A stretch of DNA of 64,000 nucleotides from Mixia osmundae IAM 14324 (GCF_000708205.1 NW_014575549.1:1-64000), one strand, 5' to 3'; numbered from the stretch's first letter, positions 11,770 through 24,705 are shown. Program-made: numbers and translations. The notes: a model not told the origin generated them from the sequence alone.

Positions 11770-13980
11770 CTAGGGGACGCCGATAGGTCTAGCACCGAGC
11801 GGCAGACCTCTGCTCCGTGTCCAGGCCTGATCCTCGTCGTACATTTGAGGCGTAGCAGGCAAAGATTGCGCGTGCGATGTAGTCGGCGGTTGTGGTAGCG
11901 GATGCGAGCCTCTGACGGGCGTGTCGAAGCTGATCGAACCTCGAAGTGGATTGCTTGTCCGACGTATGGATGACCGACGCGAAAGCGTAGCTGCGCGAGG
12001 CGGGCTGCTGTCGCTTGCTTGAGCATTTGGCCCCGGTAGATTAGGCGGACTGGAGCGAGGAGCTTCGACAGTATGAAAGCCTTCGGATCCGCCTGAAATA
12101 CTGGAGATCCTCTTGCTTCTGGGTTGGCTCATGCCTGGCGAGGGTAAGATGGGCAACTCGGCAAAGATGGTCGCTTGGAAGAGTATCATCATTTGCAACG
12201 CGGCAGAATGCTGGTCAAGCCATCAGCACCCATTAGACCTATCTCAACAAGCGCTCACACGTTGGGCTGAGATCATGGCCATGCCATCGTCGTCACCGAA
12301 TACTGCTGGAGAGAAGACGACTGCGAGTGCGCTGACGGACATGCGATTTTCGCTTTCGTACGCTGCCACCCTGTTCATGCGCTATCCATCAGCTGATGTT
12401 GAACGCAGCCTCGAGCAGGCTCACCTTGCGAGGTGCTGACAGAGCGCTTTCAGTGTGGCCTGGTGAGCCGGTGCGAGTCGTCTCAGTCGACTCGCGAGAG
12501 TGCCCGTGACGGCCATTGCCTCTTCCTCATTCGTAGGCATGCTGATCAGCTCGCGATCCGCGAGCGGCAAAGGAAAGAGCGGGGTAGGCAGCTGTCGTAG
12601 GTACAGCTTGAGCACGCCACAGATGGTGAAGACATCGTGCGCATTGGGGTCGAACTGGAACATTCTCTCATCTCTTTCGATCTCTAATACGACTTCTTGC
12701 ACTTTCGATGAGCTGCCAGATACGCGATAGATGCCTTCTACGGACAGTCCGCGACAGTCTATCTCGGCGATACACCGCTGGACGACGATGGGAACGAGCA
12801 AGCCTGGATTGGCTGCAGCGTAGTCCGTCAAGCCGACGCCAAAGATGAGCGAAAGACATTTGCCGACAAAGTAATTCTCGTAGCAGACAGGCTCGCTGCC
12901 TACCAGATCCGCCGCAGTGTCGTCCGCATAGAGCCTGGCGTCTGCATCTGGGTCAATCTCGCGTACTCTCTGCTCGAGAACATCGCAAGTGGCAGATCGC
13001 GAGACGTTGATGGCCCGCTGGCTATATGCAAAATCGAGCCACTGGTGATGCAGCTCTTCGCCTAGCTCTCTGACTGTCTGCGTGAGAGAATCATGCGACG
13101 AGCGAAGTACACGGTCTCGGTTCAAACGAAGCGTCTCGAGCTGGAAGACGCCCTTGCGATACTCCCTGTCGGCTTCCTCTGCTTCTCGTTTGACTTTGAC
13201 AGACTTGGTCAGCGAGCGCTGTAAATTGGACTCGGTTGCACTGGATCTGCGTTCGGTAGCAGCGACGTTCATGCGCTCCGCGTGACTGCCGAGCCTGTTC
13301 ATCAGGGTTGTGAGTTGCTTTCCCGCCTTGAAGGAGGCATGAGAGTGAGCTGTTGGTGTCTGGGTCTCCTTCAGATTGCCTGTCGTACCCGAGATGACTT
13401 TTGTGTTGATGGTCGGCAGTCCATTCGCAGTAGCTAGCTCGTGAGAGACAGATCTGGGTCTAAACCCAAGCAACGGCGGCGAACGAGGCGGACTGACGCC
13501 CTGCTGGTCCGGATCTGCGCCCAACAAGCGCTTCCTAGTCTCTACAGCCTCTTCTTGCGCATTGTTGGCAAGGACAGCCTCGCAAGTATGTCTATAAGTA
13601 GCAGCGAGCCTCTGAACGACGTGGGTATATTCCGTTAGACTGGTCGCGCTGGCCTTGTCCTCCTCCTTGATCCGTCGTCGGATACGTTCCTTGCCATCGC
13701 GGAACAAGGTCATAGGTTCGACGAGCTGTCTCCGGATCTCGTCCGCCAAGAGAGCGTGGGCGCGGGCATCCTTAAGTGCGCTGTCTCTGAGGCTTTGCCA
13801 AGCTCGACGTATGGTCGTCTGCTTGCCCCGCTTGCCTACGGCCTCGTCCTGTCTGACGAGCTTGACGAGAGCCTCGCTGTGCTTCTCTTCGAGGACGGCT
13901 CGTGATCTGAGGAAGGTGAGGTACGAGTCGAGTTCGCCTTGTAGGTCGCCCAGGTGATCGAGTGAAGTCGAGGATTCCAT
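11770..13980 (-). CDS. RGD1: F-BAR and RhoGAP protein, Rgd1 type
   Basis: Binds curved membrane through its F-BAR domain and speeds GTP hydrolysis by Rho-family GTPases, linking cell polarity and wall stress. Introns of 54 and 48 nt give 702 residues. The N-terminal half (about 1-330) is a long charged coiled coil of the F-BAR type with a Ser/Thr-rich insert. The RhoGAP domain follows, with the arginine finger in EGIYRVSG and the core ESENRMSVSALAVVFSPA that is restored only by splicing the intron near 12425. The last 120 residues are basic and Ser/Pro-rich, typical of regulated tails. The start is the first ATG of the frame. Confidence 0.9.
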
Positions 13981-14210
13981 TGGAACGGTCTGCTTTGTCC
14001 TGTGTCGGACGGAGGCAGGCTGTGACGGACTAGCAGTACTTCATCCTGCCAAGGAGGATGCACTGCTTTGCTCGCAGCTCGCAGTTCTGCCGCTCAGCCC
14101 GGCGCGCAGCACAGTCCACGACGACGACGGCGGCGGCGGCTCGCGACAGTCGCCATGCCAATTTGTCGCGCCACGACAGCGCCAATCGACGAGCCTCCCA
14201 GTGGCCTGCG

Positions 14211-16248
14211 ATGGGCTTCGGACACAATCCACTCCCTCAGAATCTGGCGCTCGAGTGTAGACGAGCGAGCAAGACGCTTCAGAGCTTTGTCGGTACGATA
14301 GCCGCTCGTCCGCGGTAATTGGAGGCTGATTACATCATGACTATCGCTTTAATAGATGCCAGTCAAGGACTCGATGGCATCATCCCCACCGAGGTGCTAC
14401 GAGCCGCAAGAGGCTTTGCGATATACTCCGGTCAGTGCCCTGACGACACGAGTGCTAGCACAATTGACTGAATGGCTGCAATGCCAGTCGTCAAGGCTGG
14501 ATTCTTGGCCTCTGTACGAGCAGGCTCAGGACTCGTCATCGCTCGCTTGGCCAACGGTACATGGTCCGCTCCTTCAGCGATAGGCACCGGCGGCCTCGGA
14601 TTCGGGGGCCAAGCGGGCGCAGAGCAAACAGATGTCATCCTCATCCTCAACTCGAAATCTGCCGTCGAGTCCTTCATGAGCGCCGGGTCAATCTCGATAG
14701 GAGGTAACATGTCCGTCGCTGTCGGACCTCTCGGCAGAAATGCAGAAGGGGCAGGCAATCTGAACACAAAAGGCAAGATCGCTGCCATCTACAGCTACTC
14801 AAAGACGCGCGGACTCTTTGGCGGTGTCAGCGTCGAGGGATCCGTCATTGTCGAACGCAGCGACTGCAACGGAAAGGCATACGGGACAGAAGTCAGCGCG
14901 AAGCAGTTGCTCTCGGGCAATATCGAGGTTCCACCCTTTGCCGAACAGCTTATCGCCACCATCACGCGACTGGCCGGTTCAAATCTCGACGGCAATTGGG
15001 TCGACGATTCTCCTAAGCGAGAAAAGGGCGATTATGCTTTCGGGGGCAAGTATCACTCCAGCAGTCAGGCAGGCTCGCGTTCGCCAGCAGCAAGTGGCTC
15101 ATCAAAGAACCACTTCAACACCGCATTCCGCAATCTCAGTGATGACGAGGACGACGATGGCCGACCGGCCTTTCGATGGAAGAACTCTCAAACGAGCAAT
15201 ATCTCTGACGATGAAGATCCGTTCAAGGAGCCTTCTAGCTACGATCAGAAGAAGCAACGGGCCAGGGAACGAGGTGGCAGTCTGGGCTCCGCGAACCAGA
15301 AAGCGCGCTTCGATGCAGATGACGATCCATTTGCGGCCATCGGAGGCCAGACAGATACGACCAAAGTCATGGGCGTGGGTGGCCATCGAAGTGAGAGCGG
15401 TCGACGGTCGACAGTGACCGGCTCGCACAGTCGGCCTTCAGAGACTTCGCCCTTCAACGAACGCAACAGCCAGAGACCTTACAAAAGTCATACGAACAGT
15501 CCGAGAAGGGACAGATTTGACCAGCATAACGGACCTTCTCCTCTTCGCAGTCGCACGTACGAGAGCGCAGAGGACGACGAGGACGATCTCGTCAATAGAG
15601 ATCAGATCAACTTCTCTGGCGAGCCCGTGGGCAGCCTGTCCTCGTACAACAATCGGAGACCTGGTGTACTTCGTCTGATATCGAATAGTATGAAGGGTGG
15701 CAAGTCAACACCGCCACTACCGGCGATTAACGACATGTACAACGACACGAGTCGGCGGAATCGAGACTCATTCGATGAGGATCTGCAAAGCTTCTCTCGT
15801 CGCTCGCCAAAGTCGACATCATCTCGATACAGCCAAGACACATCGAGGCTCGATTCGCCGCAATCGCCTGGCGACTCCTTCAATTTTGCTGGCCAGAAGA
15901 CAAGGCAGACCGGTACTCATCTTGGTTCTGCCCGGTTGTCGCAGACGCTCAAGACCGACACAAAGACGCGCGAGACGCAGCCAGCGTACAAATCACTCAT
16001 TGACATGTCCGACTCGAGTGACGATCTCGGCAAGGCTATTGCGCTATTCGACTACAACGGTCAGGTGAGTCAAATGTGAATCGCCTCACATCTAGCTAAT
16101 ACTGTGACAGGCTGGAGATCTCTCGTTCAAGCGCAACGATGTCATCACTATCGTCGCGCGGCCTGCCAACGAGGAGTGGTGGACGGGTTCGATCGGATCG
16201 CGCAAAGGCAGCTTTCCTGTAAATTACACTGAAGTACACGATCCTTGA
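14211..16248 (+). CDS. LSB3: SYLF and SH3 domain actin-patch protein
   Basis: Family members (yeast Lsb3/Ysc84, human SH3YL1) bind phosphoinositides and actin at endocytic sites. Start MGFGHNPLP matches the short N-terminus of the family. Introns of 63, 57 and 46 nt give 623 residues. The SYLF domain fills about residues 1-220, with RAARGFAIYSVVKAGFLAS and a glycine-rich core. A 300-residue disordered, Ser/Asp/Arg-rich linker follows, much longer than in yeast. The C-terminal SH3 domain starts ALFDYNGQ and resumes after the last intron with AGDLSF, then EEWWTGS and FPVNY. The domain is complete only when that intron is removed. Confidence 0.92.
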
Positions 16249-16632
16249 TTGCATCTATACTACGAAATTACAGGAGAGGCGAATGATACGAAGTGATACA
16301 ATTCGGTAAGGCTCGAGAGGAGATGCAAGGCATGACGGGTCTGTTCGTCGACAAGCAGAGCTCAGGGTGGGAGAGTGACAGTGCTGCTCGAGCTGAAGCC
16401 CCCAAACATGTATGAGTGGCCTAGATGGCTGCGAGTTGCCCTATCGAAGCTTAACGTCTCTGTAATCTATAGATCGGCGAGACGGCGTGCTGCCTTCATA
16501 GGAGCGTGTGTGTTGTGTCAAGGCTGGCATGTGTTCAAGTCGAGCGATCAGAAGATCGTCTCGAGCAAGGCAGATGTGTGGTGCATTGGGGATCTCGAAC
16601 GAGACCAAAGGCGCATCGATGACTGATGCTGT
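16249..16632. other. Intergenic, converging 3' ends
   Basis: 384 bases between the SYLF-SH3 gene and the C2H2 factor gene, whose 3' ends face each other. I see no gene, repeat or RNA here; presumably two 3' untranslated regions. Confidence 0.6.
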
Positions 16633-18072
16633 TTAATAGAATTGCATGCCAAATTGGCTGGCCTGAGATGGGAAAGCTCCCTCTGGCAAAGCGAATTGGG
16701 CGGTAAGGGTGTCCTGCTCGTGCGGGTTCTGAGCCAGGGCAAAGCCCGGCTCGACAGAGGTGACCGGGGCTGATTGTGCCTGGTAGTGTCCAGCAAAGGG
16801 GTTGGCGAAAGCAGCGAATGAAGCATGCGCATGCTCGAGCTCGGAAGGAACAGGAATGTACCTGAGCGCCTCGTCGATTTCGTCGACCTCGGATTTGATG
16901 CCAACGGATCCATAGGCCTGTGTGAGCATACGATCGATCGATGAGGCAGGTGAGGCATCGGCAGAAGATTGAGGCGAGCTTGTACTGTGCTCGGAACGAG
17001 GCGAAGGCGCGCTAGCAGACGATAGTGAGCGAGAAGATCGACCACTCGTGTCGCGACGCATGCTCGTCAGTTTGACGGTTGTGGGCAGGGGCTCAGCCGA
17101 TTCGTGCACGGCGGCCAGATGGCGGCCTAGGTCGTGGCGACGCGAGAACGTCTTTGTGCACGACTTGACGGGGCAAGGGTAGGGCTTATTCCTGAAGTGT
17201 GTGCTCGACAAATGCGTCGTCATATTGTAACGACGTGAGAATGTCTGGTCACATCCCTCGAATGTGCATGGGTAGCGCCGTTCACCGTTGACCATGACGG
17301 CGTGTCCCGAGCTAGAGCTCCCGATCGAGCGTGAGCGTGCTGCTTTGCGATGACGAGCAGTAGATGTCGAGTCCCTGGATGAGGGCGATGAAGAGTCATG
17401 TTGAGACGAGGAGATTGAAGCAGCAGACGAGGCCGAAGAAGAGCTTTGCGTCGATTTAGTTGACCCCTTGCGCGAAAGGCCGCTCTCCTCGTCCAACATT
17501 TGGTAGTCGAAGGCAGGCTCATCGGCGAACGTGAGCCAGTCAGGCTTTACTTGATCAGCTGCTTCGCAGATCCTCATCAGTTCTTCGATTTCTTGCAGGC
17601 ACAAATCGCGCTCACCCGATCTCTGAGCGCGCGGAACGGGCAGAACGGCCTGAGCAAGAGTCTGCATGGGTGGTTGAGGAGCGACGGGCGTGGCCGATTC
17701 GTCTTCCCAGGAAGCAAATGCGGCCTGAGCTGCATCAAGATAAGCGCCAGGCCTGATCGTGTCGATCGTCGGGCGCGGTCTGACGCTCTGATGAGGAAGG
17801 CTGATGTGCGAGTACGGGTAGGGGTACGCCGCCGCCGCCGCCGCCTCGTCTGGTTGTGAAGCGGACATGCCAAATGTAGCTTGTGAGAAAGCGAATGGGC
17901 TGTATTGTGACTCGATCGAAGCAGGCGAACGAGGCTGACCGACGAACGACTGAAAGGCAAACAGAGGCAGCTGCAAGACATGGCGATGGGAGCCAGGCGT
18001 CAGCCCTGTTGTCTCGTCATAACACTCGGCCGAGCATGCCAGTCTGCTGCCACTCACCTGGATCTCGGTCAT
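16633..18072 (-). CDS. C2H2 zinc-finger transcription factor
   Basis: Two adjacent classical zinc fingers near the middle: the first runs from YPCTFEGCDQTF to THLSSTH and the second from YPCPVKSCTKTF to HLAAVHE. This places it with fungal two-finger regulators, although I cannot name the orthologue. The N-terminal third is Ala/Pro/Ser-rich and includes a run of five alanines; the stretch before the fingers is almost pure Ser/Thr. The C-terminal region is Ser-rich, then hydrophobic/acidic and may activate. ATG at 18072. Right after MTEIQ there is a strong donor (gtgagt) with an acceptor 87 bases on; the stretch is free of stops and in frame, so the protein is 479 or 450 residues depending on splicing. 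Confidence 0.85.
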   Translation of the reverse strand: MTEIQVSGSRLACSAECYDETTGLTPGSHRHVLQLPLFAFQSFVGQPRSPASIESQYSPFAFSQATFGMSASQPDEAAAAAAYPYPYSHISLPHQSVRPRPTIDTIRPGAYLDAAQAAFASWEDESATPVAPQPPMQTLAQAVLPVPRAQRSGERDLCLQEIEELMRICEAADQVKPDWLTFADEPAFDYQMLDEESGLSRKGSTKSTQSSSSASSAASISSSQHDSSSPSSRDSTSTARHRKAARSRSIGSSSSGHAVMVNGERRYPCTFEGCDQTFSRRYNMTTHLSSTHFRNKPYPCPVKSCTKTFSRRHDLGRHLAAVHESAEPLPTTVKLTSMRRDTSGRSSRSLSSASAPSPRSEHSTSSPQSSADASPASSIDRMLTQAYGSVGIKSEVDEIDEALRYIPVPSELEHAHASFAAFANPFAGHYQAQSAPVTSVEPGFALAQNPHEQDTLTAQFALPEGAFPSQASQFGMQFY

Positions 18073-18753
18073 TGTCACGCTGACGCTTGCCTTGGAGGTG
18101 TCCGGGGCCGTCTAGTCTCTCATCGAGGAAACGACTCTCGCGCCCTGCGAAGGAAGAAGGCGATTGACGAGATGCAGAGATTCAGCCCAGCGGACGGGAC
18201 CAGCACCCGGTACGCCCGAGCGCGATCGCAAAAGCGGTGAATTTAAGCACAGCTTTTTGCTTGGCAATTTTTAGCTTAATCGTTTATCATCATCAAAGAT
18301 TGAATCGCCGCGAGACCCTGTAATACAGCCTGCAGACGTGGGCGTCTCTCACAGCATCTGCCTATAGCGTTTACGAGAGACGCGCCCGTACAAGAGGACG
18401 CGAACAAAGACTCGATTTGGTCGAAGTCGCCCTCAGATTCTGCATAGCATTGCCTGATGAAATTGTGGCAGAGACGGCGGCATGTGCATGATTGCATGCT
18501 GGTGCCACAGTGGGCGAGATGCCATGGAACAAAGCACGAATGCTGCACGCGTTGCTCTATTCCAATGAGACTTGCTAGACTTGGGGCAATGTCGGCATAT
18601 GCAGATGAGACTCAACGAATCTGATGCGTAGATAGCCTGATTCTCAGCAGATGAGACAGCGGATTCAGAGCTGATGAAGCTGGATGAATCTCTCACGCTC
18701 TCACGCGCGCTCGCCGTCGTCGCGACGGCGTGAAGTTCAGTGAAGCACTCGCG
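18073..18753. other. Divergent promoter region with a Cys-rich frame
   Basis: 681 bases between the start codons of the C2H2 factor (minus) and the CBS/PB1 gene (plus). It must hold both promoters. On the minus strand 18276-18548 is an open frame with nine cysteines and coding-like third positions but no ATG at its head; see findings. An AT-rich patch with a small AAGCA/TGCTT inverted repeat lies near 18246-18263. Confidence 0.5.
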
Positions 18754-20990
18754 ATGAGTGCACGCAACTCGCCAGCGCCTTCGCGTACGGCTGGCTCAAT
18801 GGTCTCTGGCATATCGAACCAAGGCTATGAAGTCGGCGAGTCGTCTCCAGCTGCCAGCAATAACGTGCGCTCGCGTCAATCCAAACGCGATGAGGTCCGT
18901 CGTATGTACGTGCGAAAAGCGTCTGACTCAAAAGTGATATGCGCAGGCTATCAGGAAGAAGATCGAGACGGAGCTAGCGCGTAAACGTCCGTCCAATCGT
19001 AGAGCGGGATCGTCCAACATCCCTCAGCCATCGCAGACGAATGGCAATCGTCGTCGGGGCGGACAGGCAGGTTCTTCGCGTCGTGCGGCAGGCACAGTCT
19101 CTGCACTGCGACCATTGCCTGCTCTGACTGTTCCATCGACCATGAGCGTCGTGGATGCCTCGCAACTTTGCGCCGCCAAGCGCACGGATTGCGTTCTCGT
19201 CGTCGATGAGGAGGAGCACCTTTCTGGCATCTTTACAGCGAAGGACCTGGCATTCAGGGTACTTCAATAGCCACTACACCTGATGCAGCTGATCGTGTCC
19301 GGGCAGGTCATCGGCGACGGCCTGGATCCGCGTCATACACCCGTGTCAGCCATCATGACGAAGAACCCGATGGTCACTCGCGACACCACCTCAGCAACAG
19401 ATGCGCTACAGACCATGGTCACTCGTGGCTTCCGTCATCTGGTAGCTTAGTCTTCTCACACGCGAGCAGGCAGCGGCTGATGCGGTCAAATAGCCCGTCT
19501 GTAATGAAGAGGGCGATGTGGTGGGACTGCTCGACATTACAAAGGTCTTTCACGAATCCCTCGAGAAGCTCGAACGCGCCTATGGCTCTTCGCAGAAGCT
19601 CTACACTGCACTGGAAGGTGTCCAGTCAGAATGGGGACCACAGGGCGCGCAGCAGGCATCTGGCCTCATGGCGTACGTCGAGGCGTTGCGTGACAAGATG
19701 TCATTTCCCGATATTGGCTCCATCCTTGATGTTCGTACTCGTGCTGCTACCATCGGCGTCAAGACGACTGTGCGCGATGCCGCTAAGATCATGCGCGAGA
19801 ACAGAACGACTGCTGTCTGCGTGCTTGAAGGCGACGGATCTACGGGCAAGCTGGCGGGCATCTTCACGTCCAAAGACGTTGTCCTGCGCGTCATTGCTGC
19901 CGGACTGGATGCCAAGACGTGCTCTGTAGTACGTGTCATGACGCCCCATCCGGACACGGCTTCACCCTCGCTGAGTATTCAAGAAGCGCTACGCAAGATG
20001 CACGATGGTCACTATCTCAATCTACCCGTGCTCGATGACGCAGGCGCGCTTGTAGGCTGTGTCGATGTGCTGAAGTTGACATATGCTACGCTCGAGCAAG
20101 TCAATTCGATCGGCGCGGAAGACGGCGGCAGCGGAGGCGATGGAACGGATGGACCCCAATGGGCACGATTCTTCAATTCCTTTGGTGCTGGCTCAGTACA
20201 AGATGATAACGAGTCTGTCTTCTCAGACCCGCAAGGTAGGCTTGCGCTCGCATTTTGGGCACGTCAGCTTATGTGAACGTTGCGCACAGCTGCGTCTGAG
20301 CTGCATCCCAACGATTCTGCCTCGATGCTGCAAGATGACGATACATCGGAAGTCGGCCGTGGTGCCAATCATCACGCTTCTTCGATCGGTGGTCTCGCCG
20401 TGCCCGGCCCAGCGGTGGATGACGGCACGTACCTGTTCAAATTTGTTGCACCAGGCGGCACGACCCATCGCTTCCAAGCACGATACGATCAGCACGAGCT
20501 CATCCGGGACATCGTCGCGGGCAAGCTCGCATCGGATCCCTTCTTCACAGAGGCCGACGATGGCGTCCATCTCGATCCTTCAGAGTTTGCAATCTCCTAC
20601 CACGACGATGATGGGGATATGGTGCTCATGACTAGCGATCGGGATGTTAAAGATGCAGTTTCGACAGCACGCAAATCTTCTAAAGACCGCGTTGTGCTCC
20701 ATCTACGTGGGGGCAAGGCATGGGACGAGCAGCTCAAGAAGCGAGGCATATCACTCGAAGCTGCTGCGCCTGCACCTCCGAAGAAGATCAGCAAGTCCAT
20801 CGTGGAATCTGACGAAGCAGATGACGAGGGAGAGAACTCGAGTCAGGTCGCACGCAAAGCAAGGCGTCGACGACAGCCAGACTCGGACGAGCTCGTCTTT
20901 GGTATGCCAAAGGACATGATCTTGCCTGCTGCGATTGGCTTCCTAGGCATCACCATCATCGGCGTCTTCGCTCTGAGCAGGTCAAAGTGA
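18754..20990 (+). CDS. Four-CBS and PB1 domain protein with C-terminal anchor
   Basis: Resembles fungal CBS-PB1 proteins such as fission yeast Mug70. Introns of about 52, 48, 52 and 54 nt give 676 residues. After a Ser-rich N-terminus and a basic helix (RKKIETELARKR) come two CBS pairs: nt 19100-19550 and 19680-20080, with SGIFTAKDLAFRV, VVGLLDITKV, AGIFTSKDVVLRV and VGCVDVLKLTY. CBS pairs usually sense adenine nucleotides. A PB1 domain follows (YLFKFVAPGG, then YHDDDGDMVLMTSDRDV with the acidic OPCA-type motif). The last 20 residues are a hydrophobic stretch ending in SRSK, a likely tail anchor. The joints at RHL-PVCNEEG and FR-VIGDGLDP fit the CBS fold only when spliced. Confidence 0.87.
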
Positions 20991-21172
20991 AGCTCTTTGA
21001 CGCCTTGACGAGCGATTGTTGTACTTTCGACGTTCACGAATAGATGCAGAGGATATGCAATCTTACATAGGCAGTGGGTGCAACACAGGATACATAGTGA
21101 AATGCAAAAGGGGTATCGACGGCTAGCGAGGAAGATCAGTAATAGTCTGTCACTTGACCCATTAGCTTGTGT

Positions 21173-22050
21173 TCAGATGGGAGGAGGCCCGAGCTTACCC
21201 TTTTCGCTCGTCTCGTAATGGCGACCGCCGAAGCAGCATGCGAATATGTATGGAATGATCGCGCAAAGCGAAGCAGCAGTGGCGGCCCAGGACAGCCAGA
21301 GTGCGTTGCCGAATCCAAAGTGAAGGCCGAGCGCGATGCCGTTGACAGACCGATTATCGATGGCCGAGCGCAGAACGACGACGATGGCGGTGTAGATTGC
21401 ACTGCCGACGAGCAAGCAGATGAAAGCGACGATGGCGAAGATCGCGCCTAGCAAGAAGGCGAAGCGGTGAGCGAGGAAGCCAGTGAAGAGTGACAGGCCA
21501 GAGAAGATGGCGCCGATCAAGAGGAAGTAAAAGGCGACTCTGCTGGTTGTGCCGAGGTAGCCTTCGTCGGTGAGACGGGTGCCTGTTGGCAAGACGGTCG
21601 TGATGTCATTGGTCAGCGAGGCGGGTGCATCCGAAAGGAGTGTCGTGAGCGGCAGCAGCTTGTTCCCTGCTGTGCTTGACTGACAATAGACTGGCCGTGC
21701 GCCCTCGCCGGCATCGTCGGAGCAGTAATTCCAGAAGCCCCACTGGTAGTATCTGTGCAGGCCTTGGTTGTCTGCTGTTCTCACGTTCGACGTAGAATAC
21801 AATCCGGTGATGTCTGTGACGCCAGCAGCTTGGAGTCCTGCGCCTAGGCCGGTCGTGTCGAGCGTGACGAAGCGGATATGTCGATAGACTGTGCCATACC
21901 GTACTTGGCCAATCTCTGCAAAGATAATGAGGAGGACACTGCACAGCCGGCGTTCAGACACTGCGCAACGGTTTCTGTGTTGGATACGCCGTACCTGGCC
22001 AGTGCAAAGAAGATTCCGATAGACGCACACGCGCCGCGCTTGCCTGCCAT
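21173..22050 (-). CDS. Sur7/PalI family membrane protein
   Basis: Four-span claudin-like proteins of the fungal plasma membrane (eisosomes, wall sensing, endocytosis). One 56-nt intron, after residue 18, completes the first membrane span; the product has 273 residues. The long outer loop carries the family signature QWGFWNYC. Three more hydrophobic spans follow (near nt 21470-21550, 21390-21460 and 21230-21300), and the short tail ends in LGPPPI. The start is a single ATG right before the first span. Divergent from FUR1, with 224 bases between start codons. Confidence 0.85.
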
Positions 22051-22274
22051 GATGCTGAAGGTGGTGATAGAAGGCTTGTGGGATGCTGTGTCTTGTCGGT
22101 GACCTTGCTGGGAACGCAGGAGGACGACTTCGATATTTCAATGTTCAAGCAGCATCGCCACGCGCGCGCCATTTTTGTGACACGTCATTGCGTCATCGAG
22201 ATGAATACTTTTGACGCGATGACCTGGCAAGCTGCAGCCGAAGCTGCAGTGACGTTGACCTCGTTCGACGCTCG

Positions 22275-23166
<892 letters not shown>

Positions 23167-23216
23167 CAGACATCTCATGGCTGTTGTTGTACCACAAACG
23201 AGTGTTGTCGTTGTCG

Positions 23217-23807
23217 TCAGCTCTCGTTCTCCGACTTCGTCATCGGCTTGGTCTCGTTGCGCAATCGCTCGAGAGCAGACCGTGTAGGTCCGTCGCCAGC
23301 TATGATGCGTTCTAGCCACTCGCCACGAACGCCAGAGTCGACAATCGTCTCCAGCACCTGACCAAAGTCGAGTACACGCGCCTTTTCTTCATCCAGCGCT
23401 TCTGCCAAGCGTGCTTGCTGTTTCTCTATCGCTTCCTTGAGCGTGCGCATCTCTTCGTGTATCGCGTCCAGTTTGTCGTCTACTTCGTCCTTCCGCCTCG
23501 CCGTCTTGACGCGACCTCTCACATTCTCGCCCACGATCAAAGCCAGGGCAACGCTGAAGAGGAAGGACTCTGATAGGAAGTTGGCGCCTTGTGAGATAGC
23601 CTTTGCATCGTTCAGCGGTCGGATCTTGGTGACGGGCTCCCCGAGGAGGTTGGTACGCATTTTGAACTCGGTGCGGTGCATGAACTGGGCGATATCGATG
23701 CATACGGCTCGAAAGCGAGGATGTTCTTGTGCTTGTGACTTGAGCTTGGCCGAGATGGGCTTTGCTAGCGTGCGGATGGCTAGAGAGGCTATCTTGACGC
23801 TCGCCAT
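23217..23807 (-). CDS. OPA3: OPA3-like mitochondrial protein
   Basis: Intronless, 196 residues. The N-terminus matches the OPA3 family: LAIRTLAKPISAKLKSQA, then HPRFR and the core ISQGANFLSESFLFSVA, a membrane-associated segment. The C-terminal third is a charged coiled coil. Family members sit on mitochondrial membranes; their biochemical role is unsettled. Ends 51 bases from the FUR1 stop, tail to tail. Confidence 0.92.
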   Translation of the reverse strand: MASVKIASLAIRTLAKPISAKLKSQAQEHPRFRAVCIDIAQFMHRTEFKMRTNLLGEPVTKIRPLNDAKAISQGANFLSESFLFSVALALIVGENVRGRVKTARRKDEVDDKLDAIHEEMRTLKEAIEKQQARLAEALDEEKARVLDFGQVLETIVDSGVRGEWLERIIAGDGPTRSALERLRNETKPMTKSENES

Positions 23808-24030
23808 GTCGCGGAGCCGTACGTGGCGAGCTTACCGTCGCCCAGGGCTGTAGCTGTGCTGCAGTCGCAGCCAGATTGTCACTGGCCCCCCTGTAAGTGG
23901 TGGACTGTCAAGTTGTTGCTGACCGCCGAAACGGCCGAGGCCGAAACATTTTACACGTTCGAGTAGTCTATGAAGACTCGGCCGTTGAACGCCTGACACG
24001 CACTTTTGGTGGACTTAGATACTCACAGCG

Positions 24031-24705
24031 ATGACAGTCTCGGAAGAAGACGAGGTGAGGATGCGAACAAGCAAGACACTCCCCAGTCTCGTGCCTCCGC
24101 TCAACTTTGGACTCGTCGTCGCCGGCGTCTTTCGTTCTGGCCACCCAAACAGACAGAACTTCGAGTTCCTCGACACGCTCGGCTTGCGCTCCATCATGTA
24201 TCTGGCTGATGAGACCTATCGCTCCGATACTTCCAATTGGGCAACCGCCCGAGGCCTCAAAATTATGCATTTCCGTATGGAGCAGATCAAAGAGCCCTGG
24301 GGCGAGATAGATGAAGCTATGATGGCCGAAGCTGTTTCGTTCTGTCTCGACACGCGCAACTTGCCTCGTCAGTCCTTGCCCGGCTCTATCGCGCACTGGT
24401 AATCATACGACGCGCACAAACAGTGTTGGTGCATTGCAACAAGGGAAAGTCAAGGGTAGGCTTGCTCTGCGCGATCCTGAGGAGAGTGCAAGGCATCAGC
24501 CTGACGAGCGCCTATGATGAATTCTCGCGCTTCTTCGGCGCAGCGCGCGAAGGCAGAGCTCACGATCTCGAGGCACGTTATTTGTCAGACGGAGCACGTG
24601 TACATGTCACTGACAGGTCAGCGAGAGCAGTGCATCGAGACATTCAATGTGAGCTCGGTCATGTATGACCCGCAGTACAAGCCCACGTGGCTCCTGCAAG
24701 GCTGA
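24031..24705 (+). CDS. SIW14: Siw14/Oca-type atypical dual-specificity phosphatase
   Basis: The family cleaves the pyrophosphate of inositol pyrophosphates (yeast Siw14). Introns of 56 and 40 nt give 192 residues. Motifs: FRSGHPNRQNFEFLDTLGL near the N-terminus and the catalytic P-loop VHCNKGKSRVG (Cys-x5-Arg) at the start of exon 2. The C-terminal helix region reads REQCIETFN, and the protein ends PTWLLQG. The second intron uses a gttatt donor, chosen because it is the only GT that keeps the frame. 198 bases ahead of the chitin synthase on the same strand. Confidence 0.88.
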
